Shown: positions 7,161-15,840, counted from the stretch's first letter. The stretch: 37,332 nucleotides of DNA from an uncultured Fibrobacter sp. (GCA_946413655.1 CAMKLO010000034.1:1-37332), one strand, 5' to 3'. The notes: generated from the sequence alone by a model not told the origin. Numbers and translations are program-made.

Positions 7161-8864
7161 ATGTCTATCAATTCGTTGCTTTTGAATATGAGCAAGAGAA
7201 AGTGCTTTTTAGCAGCAATCCTAATCAATTTATTTTTTTTAACGATTTGCATTATTTTTGGTGAATTACGATATGGCGCCCTAGATGACTATTTCATGGC
7301 TGCCATATTGACAGGGGCTTACGGTCATGATTACAATGTACACCTGTATTTTGTAAATGCACTATACGGCTATGCGCTCTTGCCCTTTTACCACCTGTTT
7401 CCGAATGTAGGTTGGTATTACATTGGTGAAATGTTGTCTGTATTTTTGAGTTTTACAACTATCAGTTACGTAATCATAAAAAAAATGGACATTAAATGGG
7501 GTGTTGTGCTTGCAACCTTTTTTGTCGCCTGTTTTGCAGGAGACTTTTATTTGTCGGTTCAATTTACTCAGTGTGCCGCTGCTTTAAGTGTAGCTGGAAT
7601 GCTGATGATAGCTTATTCCATCGGCGAAAATCGTCCAAGATGCTATCGATTAATGGCTTTAGGCGGGGCTTTTTTATTTTGGGGTTCTTTGATGCGGTGG
7701 GAAGCTTTTTTGATGGGAATGCCCTTTTTTGCATTGGGCTTGCTATTGCAATTTAAGAATTGTTGGAACAAACGTCACTCCCTTATAATTTCTTTTATCG
7801 TTACCATGCTTGCAATCTTTGCCGTGCATCAATGGGATCGAAATTTGTATAAAACTCCTGAATATAAAACATACGGAGAATTTCAAGGACCAAGATCTTT
7901 CTTTGGCGATGGAAACAACTACAACAAAAATGCCGTTTATGAAGATTTAGAGGAATTAGGGAAAAGCGGCATGGATCTACATTACGCTGTAACGTGGACT
8001 TTTTACGACCCCAACGTTTATAGTGTCGAGCAACTAAAAAAACTTATCAAGGTGGTTGATCGATATATGAATTCAGTGAACTTAAGTTATTTACCTTTAA
8101 AAATGATAGATGCTCTGCAATCATTGGCAAAAACGCCCATGTTTTGGGCATGGCTGGTATTTGCGATAATGTTGCAATGTATGAAAGGGCGGGGCTTGGC
8201 CTATTCGTGGTTGTCCTTGATTGTTTTAATGAGTTTGATGGGATATTTGCTTGGCATACAACGCCTTGTCTATCGAGTGGAAACAGGGCTTTTCATGTAC
8301 GCCTGTTGTATGGCAATCCTATTCTTTAAAAAGTTGAGAATTTCAATGCCTTCCAGATTATGTGGGGTTGTATTATTCATTATTTGCGGAGTGAATGTGA
8401 TGGCGTATGCCACAATGGGTGATATTGTTCGTAATTCACAAACAGGAAAAGAAAAGGATTTACACCCTGCTACGGATACTACGGATTTTGCGGCGATTTA
8501 TAAATACATGGATTCAAACTCTGATAAATTCTATATGCCTTCGATGTATATCAATATGCTTTTTGCAGAGCATCAGAAGCCTCAATATGCGCCCACCCCC
8601 ATGGGGCGTTTTCGAAAATTTGTGTCTTTGGGTTATTGGACTCCCTACTTGCCAGAGATAACAGAATCCTTGCGGGAATTTGGAATAGAAAATCCCATGC
8701 GTGATGTCGTTATGGATGACGTTGTTGTTATTGGGGAGGGTTCCCTATGTGGGTATTTGCAAAGACATTATTACGATAGTGTAGCGGTAGATACGGTAGC
8801 TGCATTTGATGATATTATTTTCTACAAATACCGCTTGGTGAAAAAGGGGGTGAACAATGATTAA
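7161..8864 (+). CDS. Polytopic membrane protein, GT-C-like (copy 2)
   Basis: 567 aa from the ATG at 7161; a longer in-frame start at 7107 would run inside the preceding gene and lacks the AGAGG site found before 7161. Architecture matches the 4715 protein: N-terminal helix, external loop with YGALDDYFMAAILTGAYG, about ten more helices, a conserved loop FQGPRSFFGDG, then YRVETG and a soluble C-terminal region with LGYWTPYLP and NPM. The two copies are clearly homologous but well diverged, so the duplication is not recent. The next gene overlaps by eight bases. I infer a glycan-modifying transferase using a lipid-linked donor, paired with the phosphatase-fold protein that follows. The exact substrate cannot be read from the sequence. 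Confidence 0.65.
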   Translation: MSINSLLLNMSKRKCFLAAILINLFFLTICIIFGELRYGALDDYFMAAILTGAYGHDYNVHLYFVNALYGYALLPFYHLFPNVGWYYIGEMLSVFLSFTTISYVIIKKMDIKWGVVLATFFVACFAGDFYLSVQFTQCAAALSVAGMLMIAYSIGENRPRCYRLMALGGAFLFWGSLMRWEAFLMGMPFFALGLLLQFKNCWNKRHSLIISFIVTMLAIFAVHQWDRNLYKTPEYKTYGEFQGPRSFFGDGNNYNKNAVYEDLEELGKSGMDLHYAVTWTFYDPNVYSVEQLKKLIKVVDRYMNSVNLSYLPLKMIDALQSLAKTPMFWAWLVFAIMLQCMKGRGLAYSWLSLIVLMSLMGYLLGIQRLVYRVETGLFMYACCMAILFFKKLRISMPSRLCGVVLFIICGVNVMAYATMGDIVRNSQTGKEKDLHPATDTTDFAAIYKYMDSNSDKFYMPSMYINMLFAEHQKPQYAPTPMGRFRKFVSLGYWTPYLPEITESLREFGIENPMRDVVMDDVVVIGEGSLCGYLQRHYYDSVAVDTVAAFDDIIFYKYRLVKKGVNND

Positions 8865-10065
8865 GGCTGTTTTTTACCCGCTTATAGGAGCTGCCCTTAT
8901 AGCTATTACACCTTTTTTATTGACCTTTGAAAAAGGTCAGGACATTATTCATGGCCTAGTGAGCTACAGCGCCTTTGTTTTGTTGCTTTTATTCAATCGG
9001 TTCAAAAAAAATAAAATTATTGCCATTATATGTGTTGTCGTGCTACTAGCCATATCGTTCATGGATTTGCACAATTTGCTGTTGTACAAGAATGGCCGGC
9101 CAATGGGATGGCAGGGAATATTGCCCGTCGTTACAGTAATAATAGCGATAGCCATGCAAAAAACGGTAATAGGCTTGCGATTGCGTGCTATTAGCTGCTT
9201 TTGCTTTGTCTTCTTCTTTGCCCACATTGTTGGACTCAACTTTTTTTCTCAACCGCTCATGGAATTTCCTTTGTTGAAATTCATGGCTTATAGTGGATCC
9301 TCTTATGTGAATCGTTCTACGATTCATCCGAATTTTACAAGCAAGTACCTTGTGACGGATTCCGTGACTATAACTCGTGATTATTTGGATACCAGTCGTT
9401 CAAATGTGGTTGTGCTTGTCGAAAGTTGGGGCGTACCCTTGGATACGGGCGAATTTGCTTCACAGTTGAGAATATTTGGAAGCTCGTTACAAACTGCAGG
9501 CATTCACAATCGTATGTATAGCCGTACGCGAACAGCGGAACGAGAGGACCTCATCAATAGCGTAAATGGACCTCGCGGTCATCGCGATACAATTTTTATA
9601 CCTGGACTCCTAACTTCAAACGGAATAAGCACTACTTTTATGTATGGTGGCGATTCCTTGTTGCATTATCGAAACAAGTACATTCATAATATAGGCTTTG
9701 AAAATACGATTTATGGTGAGCGCAAGGGCCAAAATAAAGCCTCTATTTGCGATAGCGCGATGGCTGTAAAGTTGGACTCTCTACTAAATTCAGCAGAAAC
9801 CGACTCCACTCAAAAAGTCAAGAGATTTATCGCCTGGACAACCGCTGATACCCAGTTTCCATTAATAGATGATGAAAACGAGACGAACACCGATTCTATT
9901 TACGATGCCCGATTACAAGGATCTTTACGTTTAATAGCGTCTCTTGCGAAAAAACATTCCCAAGTCAGGTTCATTGTCCAAGGTGACCATAATCCCATAT
10001 TGAGCCCGTTGGAATTTCAAAATCGTTTTTATAAGCGTTGGGTGCCGTTTGTGGTACTGAATTAA
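8857..10065 (+). CDS. Membrane-anchored alkaline-phosphatase-superfamily transferase (copy 2)
   Basis: 402 aa. Residues 1-130 form about four membrane helices, and residues ~180-402 an external domain. Motifs are VVVLVESWGVP (metal-ligand Glu ~189), SRTRTAERED (candidate nucleophile Thr ~224 or 226), MYGGDSLLHYRNKY and, near the end, FIVQGDHNP (metal-ligand Asp ~377 and His ~378). The arrangement of helices first and catalytic domain second is that of LtaS, OpgB/OpgE and EptA-type phosphoglycerol or phosphoethanolamine transferases. I infer transfer of a phospho-substituent to a surface glycan. It is shorter than LtaS (~640 aa) and the family assignment rests on motifs only. Fibrobacter surface polymers are known to carry unusual phosphorus-containing substituents, which makes this attractive but unproven. 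Confidence 0.6.
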   Translation: MIKAVFYPLIGAALIAITPFLLTFEKGQDIIHGLVSYSAFVLLLLFNRFKKNKIIAIICVVVLLAISFMDLHNLLLYKNGRPMGWQGILPVVTVIIAIAMQKTVIGLRLRAISCFCFVFFFAHIVGLNFFSQPLMEFPLLKFMAYSGSSYVNRSTIHPNFTSKYLVTDSVTITRDYLDTSRSNVVVLVESWGVPLDTGEFASQLRIFGSSLQTAGIHNRMYSRTRTAEREDLINSVNGPRGHRDTIFIPGLLTSNGISTTFMYGGDSLLHYRNKYIHNIGFENTIYGERKGQNKASICDSAMAVKLDSLLNSAETDSTQKVKRFIAWTTADTQFPLIDDENETNTDSIYDARLQGSLRLIASLAKKHSQVRFIVQGDHNPILSPLEFQNRFYKRWVPFVVLN

Positions 10066-10158
10066 AATTTTAGACTAGATCTAAATTACTGGCCAATCTT
10101 TTCGAAAGACGGGTTGCTTTCAGACACATAAGCATCCTGCAACTTGATGTAGGTTCCA
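10064..10158 (-). pseudogene. Inverted, internally deleted pilin remnant
   Basis: On the minus strand this is near-identical to two separated parts of the 2319 pilin: 10158-10113 matches 2453-2498 (GTYIKLQDAYVSESN), and 10112-10064 matches 2781-2829 (the last codons, the stop and the following non-coding bases). The 282 bases between them, the variable globular domain, are missing. The N-terminal signal and helix are also absent. The frame reading into it from 10220 (minus strand) stays open as ITTGTQCKYGIDEIQ, which could be the tail of another pilin joined here. It lies inverted relative to the complete copy, with hipBA and the four-gene glycan operon between them. Confidence 0.8.
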
Positions 10159-10257
10159 GTCATCTGTATTTCGTCAATGCCATATTTGCATTGGGTCCCT
10201 GTTGTGATTTTAAACTGATTTCTTATTTTTTTCTTAACCGAAAGGTAAAATAAAGTT

Positions 10258-10263
10258 TATATT
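10258..10263 (+). promoter_or_regulatory. -10 element directly before the aminotransferase gene
   Basis: TATATT followed by TGCTGT and then ATG at 10270. No Shine-Dalgarno sequence is present, which fits a leaderless transcript like that of hipB and the 1089 gene. The -35 is weak. Confidence 0.4.
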
Positions 10264-10269
10264 TGCTGT

Positions 10270-11406
10270 ATGACAAAGATTCCTTTCAACAAGCCGCCTT
10301 TTGTGGGGCTTGAGTTCGATTATATCAAGCAGGCCGTGGAGAGCGGCAAAATTTGTGGTGACGGCACGTTTAACCTTAGGTGCCATGAGTGGCTCGAAAA
10401 GCACACGGGGGCGGTCAAGGCTTTGATGACTACCAGCTGTACTCATGCGCTGGAAATGTCTGCCCGACTTTGTAATATTGCTCCCGGCGACGAGGTGATT
10501 ATGCCCTCGTTCACGTTCGTGAGTACCGCCGATGCGTTTGTGTCGCAAGGAGCCAAATGCGTGTTCGTGGATATCCGCCCCGACACGATGAACTTGGACG
10601 AAAAACTTGTCGAAGACGCGATTACCGAAAAGACGAAGGCGATTGTGCCGGTCCACTATGCGGGGGTGGGCTGCGAAATGGACATGATAAACGAAATCGC
10701 GAAACGCCATAATTTATTCGTAGTTGAAGATGCAGCACAGGGCATGATGGCGACTTACAAGGGTCGCGCTCTCGGTTCTATGGGCGATTTCGGCTGCTAT
10801 AGCTACCACGAGACCAAAAACTACAGCATGGGTGAGGGCGGTGCGCTGCTCATCAATCGTCCTGAGTTCTGTGACCGTGCCGAGATTATTCGCGAAAAAG
10901 GCACTAACCGTTGCCAGTTCCATCGTGGCGAGGTTGACAAATACACTTGGGTGGAATTGGGCTCCAGTTATCTGCCGAGCGAATTGAATGCGGCTTACCT
11001 TTATGCGGAGCTGGAATGTGCAGACATTATCAATGATGCCCGCATGGCGTGCTGGAACGAGTATCGCAAGAGGCTTGCGACTCTTGCTGAGAAAGGCTTG
11101 GTGGAGTTGCCGTACATTCCAGAGCACTGCAAACACAACGCGCACATGTTTTACTTGAAGGTAGAGGATCTTGCGACGCGTACGGCTTTGCTGAAGCACT
11201 TGGTGTACAATGGTATTCTCGCGGTGTTCCACTACGTGCCGTTGCATTCGTCGCCCGCGGGCAAACGCTTTGGCCGCTTTGCTGGCGAGGATCGCTACAC
11301 CACGAAGGAAAGCGACCGTCTGCTCCGTTTACCGATGTTCTATGGGCTGAAAGAAGAAGAAATCGAGTATATTTGCGATAAGGTTAAGGAATTTTTTGGG
11401 GTGTAA
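10270..11406 (+). CDS. wecE: dTDP-4-amino-4,6-dideoxyhexose transaminase (WecE/RffA-like)
   Basis: 378 aa, the same length as E. coli WecE and alignable end to end from memory: IPFNKPPFVGLEFDYI, GKICGDGTFNLRC, PGDEVIMPSFTFVSTADAF, PVHYAGVGCEMD, VVEDAAQGMMATYKGRALG, HETKNYSMGEGGA, REKGTNRCQFHRGEVDKYTW and FHYVPLHSSPAG. Lys183 in HETKNY forms the PLP aldimine and Asp154 holds the PLP ring nitrogen. It transfers amino from glutamate to C4 of dTDP-4-keto-6-deoxy-glucose, giving dTDP-Fuc4N in enterobacteria; the product stereochemistry here (Fuc4N or Qui4N) is inferred only. The partner sugar enzymes (RmlA/RmlB) are not in the window. It heads the acyl cassette, so the amino group it installs is the probable acylation site. 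Confidence 0.92.
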   Translation: MTKIPFNKPPFVGLEFDYIKQAVESGKICGDGTFNLRCHEWLEKHTGAVKALMTTSCTHALEMSARLCNIAPGDEVIMPSFTFVSTADAFVSQGAKCVFVDIRPDTMNLDEKLVEDAITEKTKAIVPVHYAGVGCEMDMINEIAKRHNLFVVEDAAQGMMATYKGRALGSMGDFGCYSYHETKNYSMGEGGALLINRPEFCDRAEIIREKGTNRCQFHRGEVDKYTWVELGSSYLPSELNAAYLYAELECADIINDARMACWNEYRKRLATLAEKGLVELPYIPEHCKHNAHMFYLKVEDLATRTALLKHLVYNGILAVFHYVPLHSSPAGKRFGRFAGEDRYTTKESDRLLRLPMFYGLKEEEIEYICDKVKEFFGV

Positions 11407-11465
11407 TGGTCTAAATGCTCCTTGCGTCTCTAAAATAACTTATATTACAAAATAGTAGGCGTTGT

Positions 11466-12017
11466 ATGGTTTACCCGGAAGTGATTCATGGAATGTTTGT
11501 CGATTTGCGAAGCATCACGCTCGATGATGCCGAGTTTTCGTACAATATCCGTGCCGACAAGCGCAACCGCGATACCGTAGGTCAACTGGCTCCGTCACTC
11601 GAAGCCCAAAAAGATTTTATCCGCTGGCAGATGCAGGAACCGAACGACTACTATTTTGTGGTGCTGAACAAAAAGGGTGAACGGATTGGGCTTTATGGCG
11701 TTTATGATATTCATGATGGTATGGCGGAAGTTGGCCGTGAAGTGAATGTAGGTGAACCGACTGAAATTATGGAAGTGGGAATATTGATTAGGTCTTTTTG
11801 CAGGGATGTTTTGAAAATTAATAAAACATGTTGTGTTATATATGCAAATAACCTAAAGCACATTAGTGATGCAAAAAAAATTGGTGGGCAATTTATAAGA
11901 ATGGAAAAAAGAAGTGGGCGTGACGCGCTATATTTTGAACAAGATTTAACAAGTGACAATGGTGTCATCAAAAAAATTAAGAAATCCTTGCAAATACTAT
12001 ATAAAGGAGCTTTATAA
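11466..12017 (+). CDS. GNAT-family N-acyltransferase (amino-sugar acylation)
   Basis: 183 aa GNAT: LRSITLDDAEFSYNIRADK at the N-terminus, a central beta pair (YYFVVLNKKGERIGLYGVYDI) and MEVGILIRSFCRDVL leading to a C-terminal helix with NNLKHISDAKKIGG. Its position between a WecE-like aminotransferase and an acyl carrier protein suggests it places the acyl group on the sugar 4-amino. The stop overlaps the ACP start (TAATG). An oddity is the composition: the first ~300 bases are moderately GC-rich like the aminotransferase, and from about 11775 the gene becomes strongly AT-rich like the downstream cassette. This looks like a recombination joint inside the gene that swapped its C-terminal half. 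Confidence 0.75.
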   Translation: MVYPEVIHGMFVDLRSITLDDAEFSYNIRADKRNRDTVGQLAPSLEAQKDFIRWQMQEPNDYYFVVLNKKGERIGLYGVYDIHDGMAEVGREVNVGEPTEIMEVGILIRSFCRDVLKINKTCCVIYANNLKHISDAKKIGGQFIRMEKRSGRDALYFEQDLTSDNGVIKKIKKSLQILYKGAL

Positions 12018-12238
12018 TGACTGATAACGAAAAAATTGATTTGATTGCAGAAGTCCTGGATGTTGAATCCTCAAAGCTATCTCCAGATACCGTTTTATCT
12101 GAACTTGCCGAGTGGGATTCTGTAGCTTCTCTTGCTTTTATTGCAATGTTGGATGAACATTTTGGAAAAACAATAAAGGGTGCTGAAATTCGTGCGTTTA
12201 AAACTGTTCGTGACGCAATGAACGTGATGACTAAGTAA
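12017..12238 (+). CDS. Acyl carrier protein 1
   Basis: 73 aa, four-helix ACP. The 4'-phosphopantetheine site is Ser35 in EWDSVASLAF. The usual DSL is DSV, as seen in pathway-dedicated carriers. Start overlaps the previous stop by one base; the next gene begins two bases after the stop. It carries the growing acyl chain for the KAS III and SDR that follow. Confidence 0.9.
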   Translation: MTDNEKIDLIAEVLDVESSKLSPDTVLSELAEWDSVASLAFIAMLDEHFGKTIKGAEIRAFKTVRDAMNVMTK

Positions 12239-12240
12239 AA

Positions 12241-13281
12241 ATGATAAGCAAAAAATTTTGCAATATTTCTATTGAGGGCTTAGCTTGTGCCGTTCCTTCT
12301 AAGGCGGTTCTCTCCCAAGAATTAACGGATTTGTTTGACGCTAATTCTGTTAATCGGTTTGTTGCTGCCACAGGAATTAAACAGCGACATGTGACAAATG
12401 GTAAACAGACTGGATCTGATTTATGCTATGTGGCAGCGAAAAAATTGATGGCAGAAAAGTCATTGAATGGCGATGACATTGATGCACTTGTATTTGTCAC
12501 GCAGTTTCCGGATTACAAGATTCCCTCTACTGCTTATGTATTGCAATATCGTTTGGGCTTAAAGCAGGATTGTTTGGTTTTTGATGTAAATTTAGGGTGT
12601 TCTGCTTTTATAAATGGAATTTATTTTTTAGCGGGACTTATTGAAAGCGGTACAATAAATAGAGGACTCCTATTAGTTGGGGATGTCGATATGGAGTACC
12701 AAAATACGAGCGATATATCTTTTGCAGGAATGTTTGGAGATGCTGGATCCGCATGCTTGATTGCAAAGGGGACTGACTTTGTAAACGGCATGATTCGCTC
12801 TGATGGTAGTGGGTACAAAACGATTTGGACTCCTAAACCTGGTGCTAGATTTCCCCAAAAAAACAATGGGCCGTTGTTCAAAACAATGAATGGCGAGGAT
12901 ACGTTTACATTTACAATTACAAAGGTTCCGAAATTACTTAAAGAATTCTGTAATACCTTTGAAACTCCGATAGAAAGCTTTGATTATTGCATCTTACATC
13001 AAGCCAATTTAATGGTTTTGCAGCAGATTGCAAAGAAGATTAAACTTGATATGTCGAAGGTTCCCGTATCTTTAGATAAGTATGGAAATACTGATGGATC
13101 ATCTATTCCTGTAACAATTGTGGATCTGTGCGAAAAATTGAAAAAAGGTGAAAGACTGAATTTGATTGCGTCCGGATTTGGAGTTGGTCTTTCTTGGGGC
13201 GTAATATCTTTTACCGTTGCGTCAGATGATGTATTACCAATGATTTTAACGGATGATTATTATAAAGAAGATTATATATAA
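12241..13281 (+). CDS. Ketoacyl-ACP synthase III-like condensing enzyme 1
   Basis: 346 aa thiolase-fold enzyme of the FabH type with a complete triad: Cys120 (DVNLGCSAF), His253 (YCILHQANLMVL) and Asn283 (KYGNTDGSSIP). Also present are FVTQFPDYKIPSTAY and the C-terminal GERLNLIASGFGVGLSWG. KAS III enzymes condense an acyl-CoA or acyl-thioester starter with malonyl-ACP. Here it sits between its ACP and a ketoreductase, the order found in acyl-modified sugar loci such as the flagellin glycosylation islands of Pseudomonas. Some family members only transfer acyl groups, so condensation is the likely but not proven reaction. The gene is AT-rich. Confidence 0.9.
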   Translation: MISKKFCNISIEGLACAVPSKAVLSQELTDLFDANSVNRFVAATGIKQRHVTNGKQTGSDLCYVAAKKLMAEKSLNGDDIDALVFVTQFPDYKIPSTAYVLQYRLGLKQDCLVFDVNLGCSAFINGIYFLAGLIESGTINRGLLLVGDVDMEYQNTSDISFAGMFGDAGSACLIAKGTDFVNGMIRSDGSGYKTIWTPKPGARFPQKNNGPLFKTMNGEDTFTFTITKVPKLLKEFCNTFETPIESFDYCILHQANLMVLQQIAKKIKLDMSKVPVSLDKYGNTDGSSIPVTIVDLCEKLKKGERLNLIASGFGVGLSWGVISFTVASDDVLPMILTDDYYKEDYI

Positions 13282-13293
13282 TATGGAGTTTGT

Positions 13294-14052
13294 ATGTGGA
13301 ATCCGTTTGATTTTACTGGAAAGAGATTTGTAATTGCAGGCGCTACCTCTGGTATGGGCAAGGCTACTGCTGTAAAATTAAATCAGCAGGGTGCCGATGT
13401 ATGTTTGATTGGTCGTAGCCAAGATAAATTGAATGAAGTCAAAAAGGAACTGTCTTCAGATAGTTGCCGGTGTTATGTCAAAGATTTTAGTGAACCTGGT
13501 GGTTTTCAAGAGATCTTTGATGATGCTGTAGCTGATGGTAAAAAAATTGATGGCCTAGTTTATTGTGCCGGAATTGCGAAAATAATCCCTTTAAATGTGC
13601 TTAGTTATAAAAGCATGGATGATAGTATGCGGGTTAATCTATATGCTTTTGTAGAAATGCTAAGATTATTTTCAAAGAATAAGTATCATGTGAAGAATGC
13701 AAGCACTGTTGCAATATCTTCAATTGCCGCTGAATACCCAGGAAAATGTCAGAATGTTTATTCGGCGTCAAAAGCAGCCTTAAATATGATGGTTCAATCT
13801 TTGGCGATGGAATTAGTTGAAAAAGAAATAAGAGTTAATACGATTATGCCCGCATCAACAAATACCCAGATGTTTCTTGATGCAAATGAAAATCGTGGTA
13901 AAGAAAATGTTGAACAGGAATTAAAAAAGCAATTGTTGGGTTTAGAGGAACCGGAGGATATTGCTGACATTATATTATTCTTGTTGAGTGCTGCTTCTCG
14001 GAAAATAACGGGGCGTGCAATTTATGCTGATGCTGGTTATTTAAATCTATAA
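13294..14052 (+). CDS. Short-chain dehydrogenase/reductase (FabG-like)
   Basis: 252 aa classical SDR. Cofactor loop GATSGMGK at residues 16-23 with Arg in GRSQDK favouring NADPH; Asn114 (MRVNL), Ser142/143 (VAISSIAAE), Tyr156 and Lys160 (YSASKAALN) form the catalytic tetrad. The C-terminal ITGRAIYADAGY is typical of FabG-like ketoreductases. I infer reduction of the 3-ketoacyl-ACP made by the neighbouring KAS III, giving a 3-hydroxyacyl chain. It lies 12 bases after KAS III, with GGAG before its ATG. Confidence 0.9.
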   Translation: MWNPFDFTGKRFVIAGATSGMGKATAVKLNQQGADVCLIGRSQDKLNEVKKELSSDSCRCYVKDFSEPGGFQEIFDDAVADGKKIDGLVYCAGIAKIIPLNVLSYKSMDDSMRVNLYAFVEMLRLFSKNKYHVKNASTVAISSIAAEYPGKCQNVYSASKAALNMMVQSLAMELVEKEIRVNTIMPASTNTQMFLDANENRGKENVEQELKKQLLGLEEPEDIADIILFLLSAASRKITGRAIYADAGYLNL

Positions 14053-14065
14053 GTAGAGGCCTTTA

Positions 14066-15589
14066 ATGCTTTGTTCCATAGTTCAATATTTACGTCAGTC
14101 GGCATCTAAATATCCGAAGAATGTCGCTGTTTCCGATGGAAAGAATCTTTTGTCGTATTGCGACTTGCTTGCTAATGCGGAAAAGATTGCGAATGTTTTT
14201 GTCAGCAAGAATATTTTCAAAAAGCCAATTGCAGTGATGATTGAAAAAAGTCCCGCATCAATTGCCGCCTTTATGGGTGTTGCAATGTCTGGCAATTATT
14301 ATTCTGTGATAGACGAAAGAATGCCGCAGAATCGAATAGAGAAAATTTTGGAAACTTTAAAACCAGAGTTTATCATTTCAAATAATCGTAATAGAAAAAA
14401 AGCAGAATCTCTGGGACTGGATGTGCAGAAAATTCTTTATTATGAAGATTTGGTCGCAAATGAAGTTTCTGCTGACGAAAAGGTTGCTATAGAAAAAACA
14501 GAAAATAGAATTATAGATACCGATATTCTGTATGTCCTATTTACGTCGGGCTCAACTGGCGTACCAAAAGGCGTTATCATTACACATCGCTCTGTCATTG
14601 ATTATACTGAATGGGCCTCAGAAACGTTCGGTTTTAATCACGAAACCGTTTTTGGTAACCAAGCGCCATTGTATTTTGACAACTCTGTATTGGATATTTA
14701 TTCTGCAATAAGGAATGGCGCTTCTTTATATTTAATTCCGCAGATGTGTTTTGCGTTTCCGATTCGATTGTTGGAATTCGTTCGCGACAACAAGATAAAT
14801 ACGATTTTTTGGGTTCCAACAGTTTTGTCGCGTGTTGCCGACTTGGGCATCTTAGACAAGTGCGATATTGATTGTCTTAGAAATGTTCTTTTTGCGGGTG
14901 AGGTTATGCCTGCTCGTCAATTGAATGTTTGGCGCAAGCGTTTGCCTAATGCTCTTTTTGCAAATCTTTATGGACCGACGGAAATTACTGTTGATTGTAC
15001 GTATTATATTGTCAATAGAGATATCCGAGATGATGAATCTGTTCCTATAGGACACCCATGTCGAAATACTGATATTTTGGTTCTGAACAATGACAACCAG
15101 CTTGTCGGTATTGGTGAGAAAGGTGAGTTGTGCGTTAGGGGATCTTCTTTAGCTTTGGGATACTACAATAATCCTGAGAAAACAGATGCTGCTTTTGTGC
15201 AAAATCCCTTAAATTTCCTGTATCGTGAACTGATTTACAGGACGGGCGATATTGTCCATTATAATGAATTACATGAGATTATTTATGATGGACGCAAAGA
15301 TTCGCAGGTAAAACATACTGGACATCGTATTGAATTAGGTGAAATTGAAACTGCAGTATCAAGTAACAAGGATGTTTTGAATAACTGCTGTATTCACAAT
15401 TCCCAGAAAGATCTTCTTGTATTATTCTATGTGGGAAATGCAGAAGAATCGTCTATTAGAAAATGTTTATCGGCGCTTTTACCCGATTATATGTTGCCTA
15501 ATGTATTCATTAAACTTCCGTGCATGCCGTTGAATATGAATGGAAAAATCGACCGTGTAAAACTTCAAGAAGAAGCTTTAAAGTTGTAG
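14066..15589 (+). CDS. Amino-acid adenylating enzyme, DltA-like (AMP-dependent ligase)
   Basis: 507 aa, stand-alone adenylation enzyme. Motifs in order: A3 P-loop LFTSGSTGVPKG (~159-169), FDNSVLDIYSAIRNGASL (~204-221), NLYGPTEITVDCTYY (~300-314), YRTGDIVHYNELHEI with GRKDSQVKHTGHRIELGEIE, and the A10 lysine in MNGKIDRVKL. Asp205 in FDNS aligns with the Asp that binds the alpha-amino group in NRPS domains and with FDLS in DltA (D-alanine-D-alanyl carrier ligase), so the substrate is probably a small amino acid rather than a fatty acid. The following gene encodes a carrier protein, so loading onto ACP2 is expected. There is no DltB homologue nearby, which argues against teichoic acid D-alanylation. 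Confidence 0.85.
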   Translation: MLCSIVQYLRQSASKYPKNVAVSDGKNLLSYCDLLANAEKIANVFVSKNIFKKPIAVMIEKSPASIAAFMGVAMSGNYYSVIDERMPQNRIEKILETLKPEFIISNNRNRKKAESLGLDVQKILYYEDLVANEVSADEKVAIEKTENRIIDTDILYVLFTSGSTGVPKGVIITHRSVIDYTEWASETFGFNHETVFGNQAPLYFDNSVLDIYSAIRNGASLYLIPQMCFAFPIRLLEFVRDNKINTIFWVPTVLSRVADLGILDKCDIDCLRNVLFAGEVMPARQLNVWRKRLPNALFANLYGPTEITVDCTYYIVNRDIRDDESVPIGHPCRNTDILVLNNDNQLVGIGEKGELCVRGSSLALGYYNNPEKTDAAFVQNPLNFLYRELIYRTGDIVHYNELHEIIYDGRKDSQVKHTGHRIELGEIETAVSSNKDVLNNCCIHNSQKDLLVLFYVGNAEESSIRKCLSALLPDYMLPNVFIKLPCMPLNMNGKIDRVKLQEEALKL

Positions 15590-15600
15590 GAGAGGCTTTT

Positions 15601-15840
15601 ATGGATGAAAAGAAAAAAATTCTAGAGATGCTTGCGGAACTCCGTCCGGAATTTGACTATGAAAATAGTTCGAATTTTGTAGAGGATGGTTTGCTCGATT
15701 CTTTTGACATTGTGTCGCTCACGACAATGCTCGAAGAATATTTTAAGGTGACGATTGATGGTATGAGTATTGTGCCGGAAAATTATGCCTCTGTTGATGC
15801 AATTCTCGCTTTGGTAAAAAGTTCCAAGGGCTCCAATTAA
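15601..15840 (+). CDS. Acyl/aminoacyl carrier protein 2
   Basis: 79 aa from the ATG at 15601, preceded by AGGAGAGG; a longer frame reaching back to 15520 lies inside the ligase gene. The phosphopantetheine site is Ser34 in GLLDSFDIVSL, reminiscent of DltC and other aminoacyl carriers. Stop overlaps the next start as TAATG. Directly after the adenylating enzyme, it is the likely acceptor of the activated amino acid. Distinct in sequence from ACP1, implying two separate carrier-bound intermediates. Confidence 0.88.
   Translation: MDEKKKILEMLAELRPEFDYENSSNFVEDGLLDSFDIVSLTTMLEEYFKVTIDGMSIVPENYASVDAILALVKSSKGSN

Noticed and set aside
4715..10065. Wzy-type O-antigen polymerase plus Wzz
   Set aside because: The paired proteins have an early DD loop motif and an alkaline-phosphatase-type domain, not the Wzy loop or Wzz architecture.
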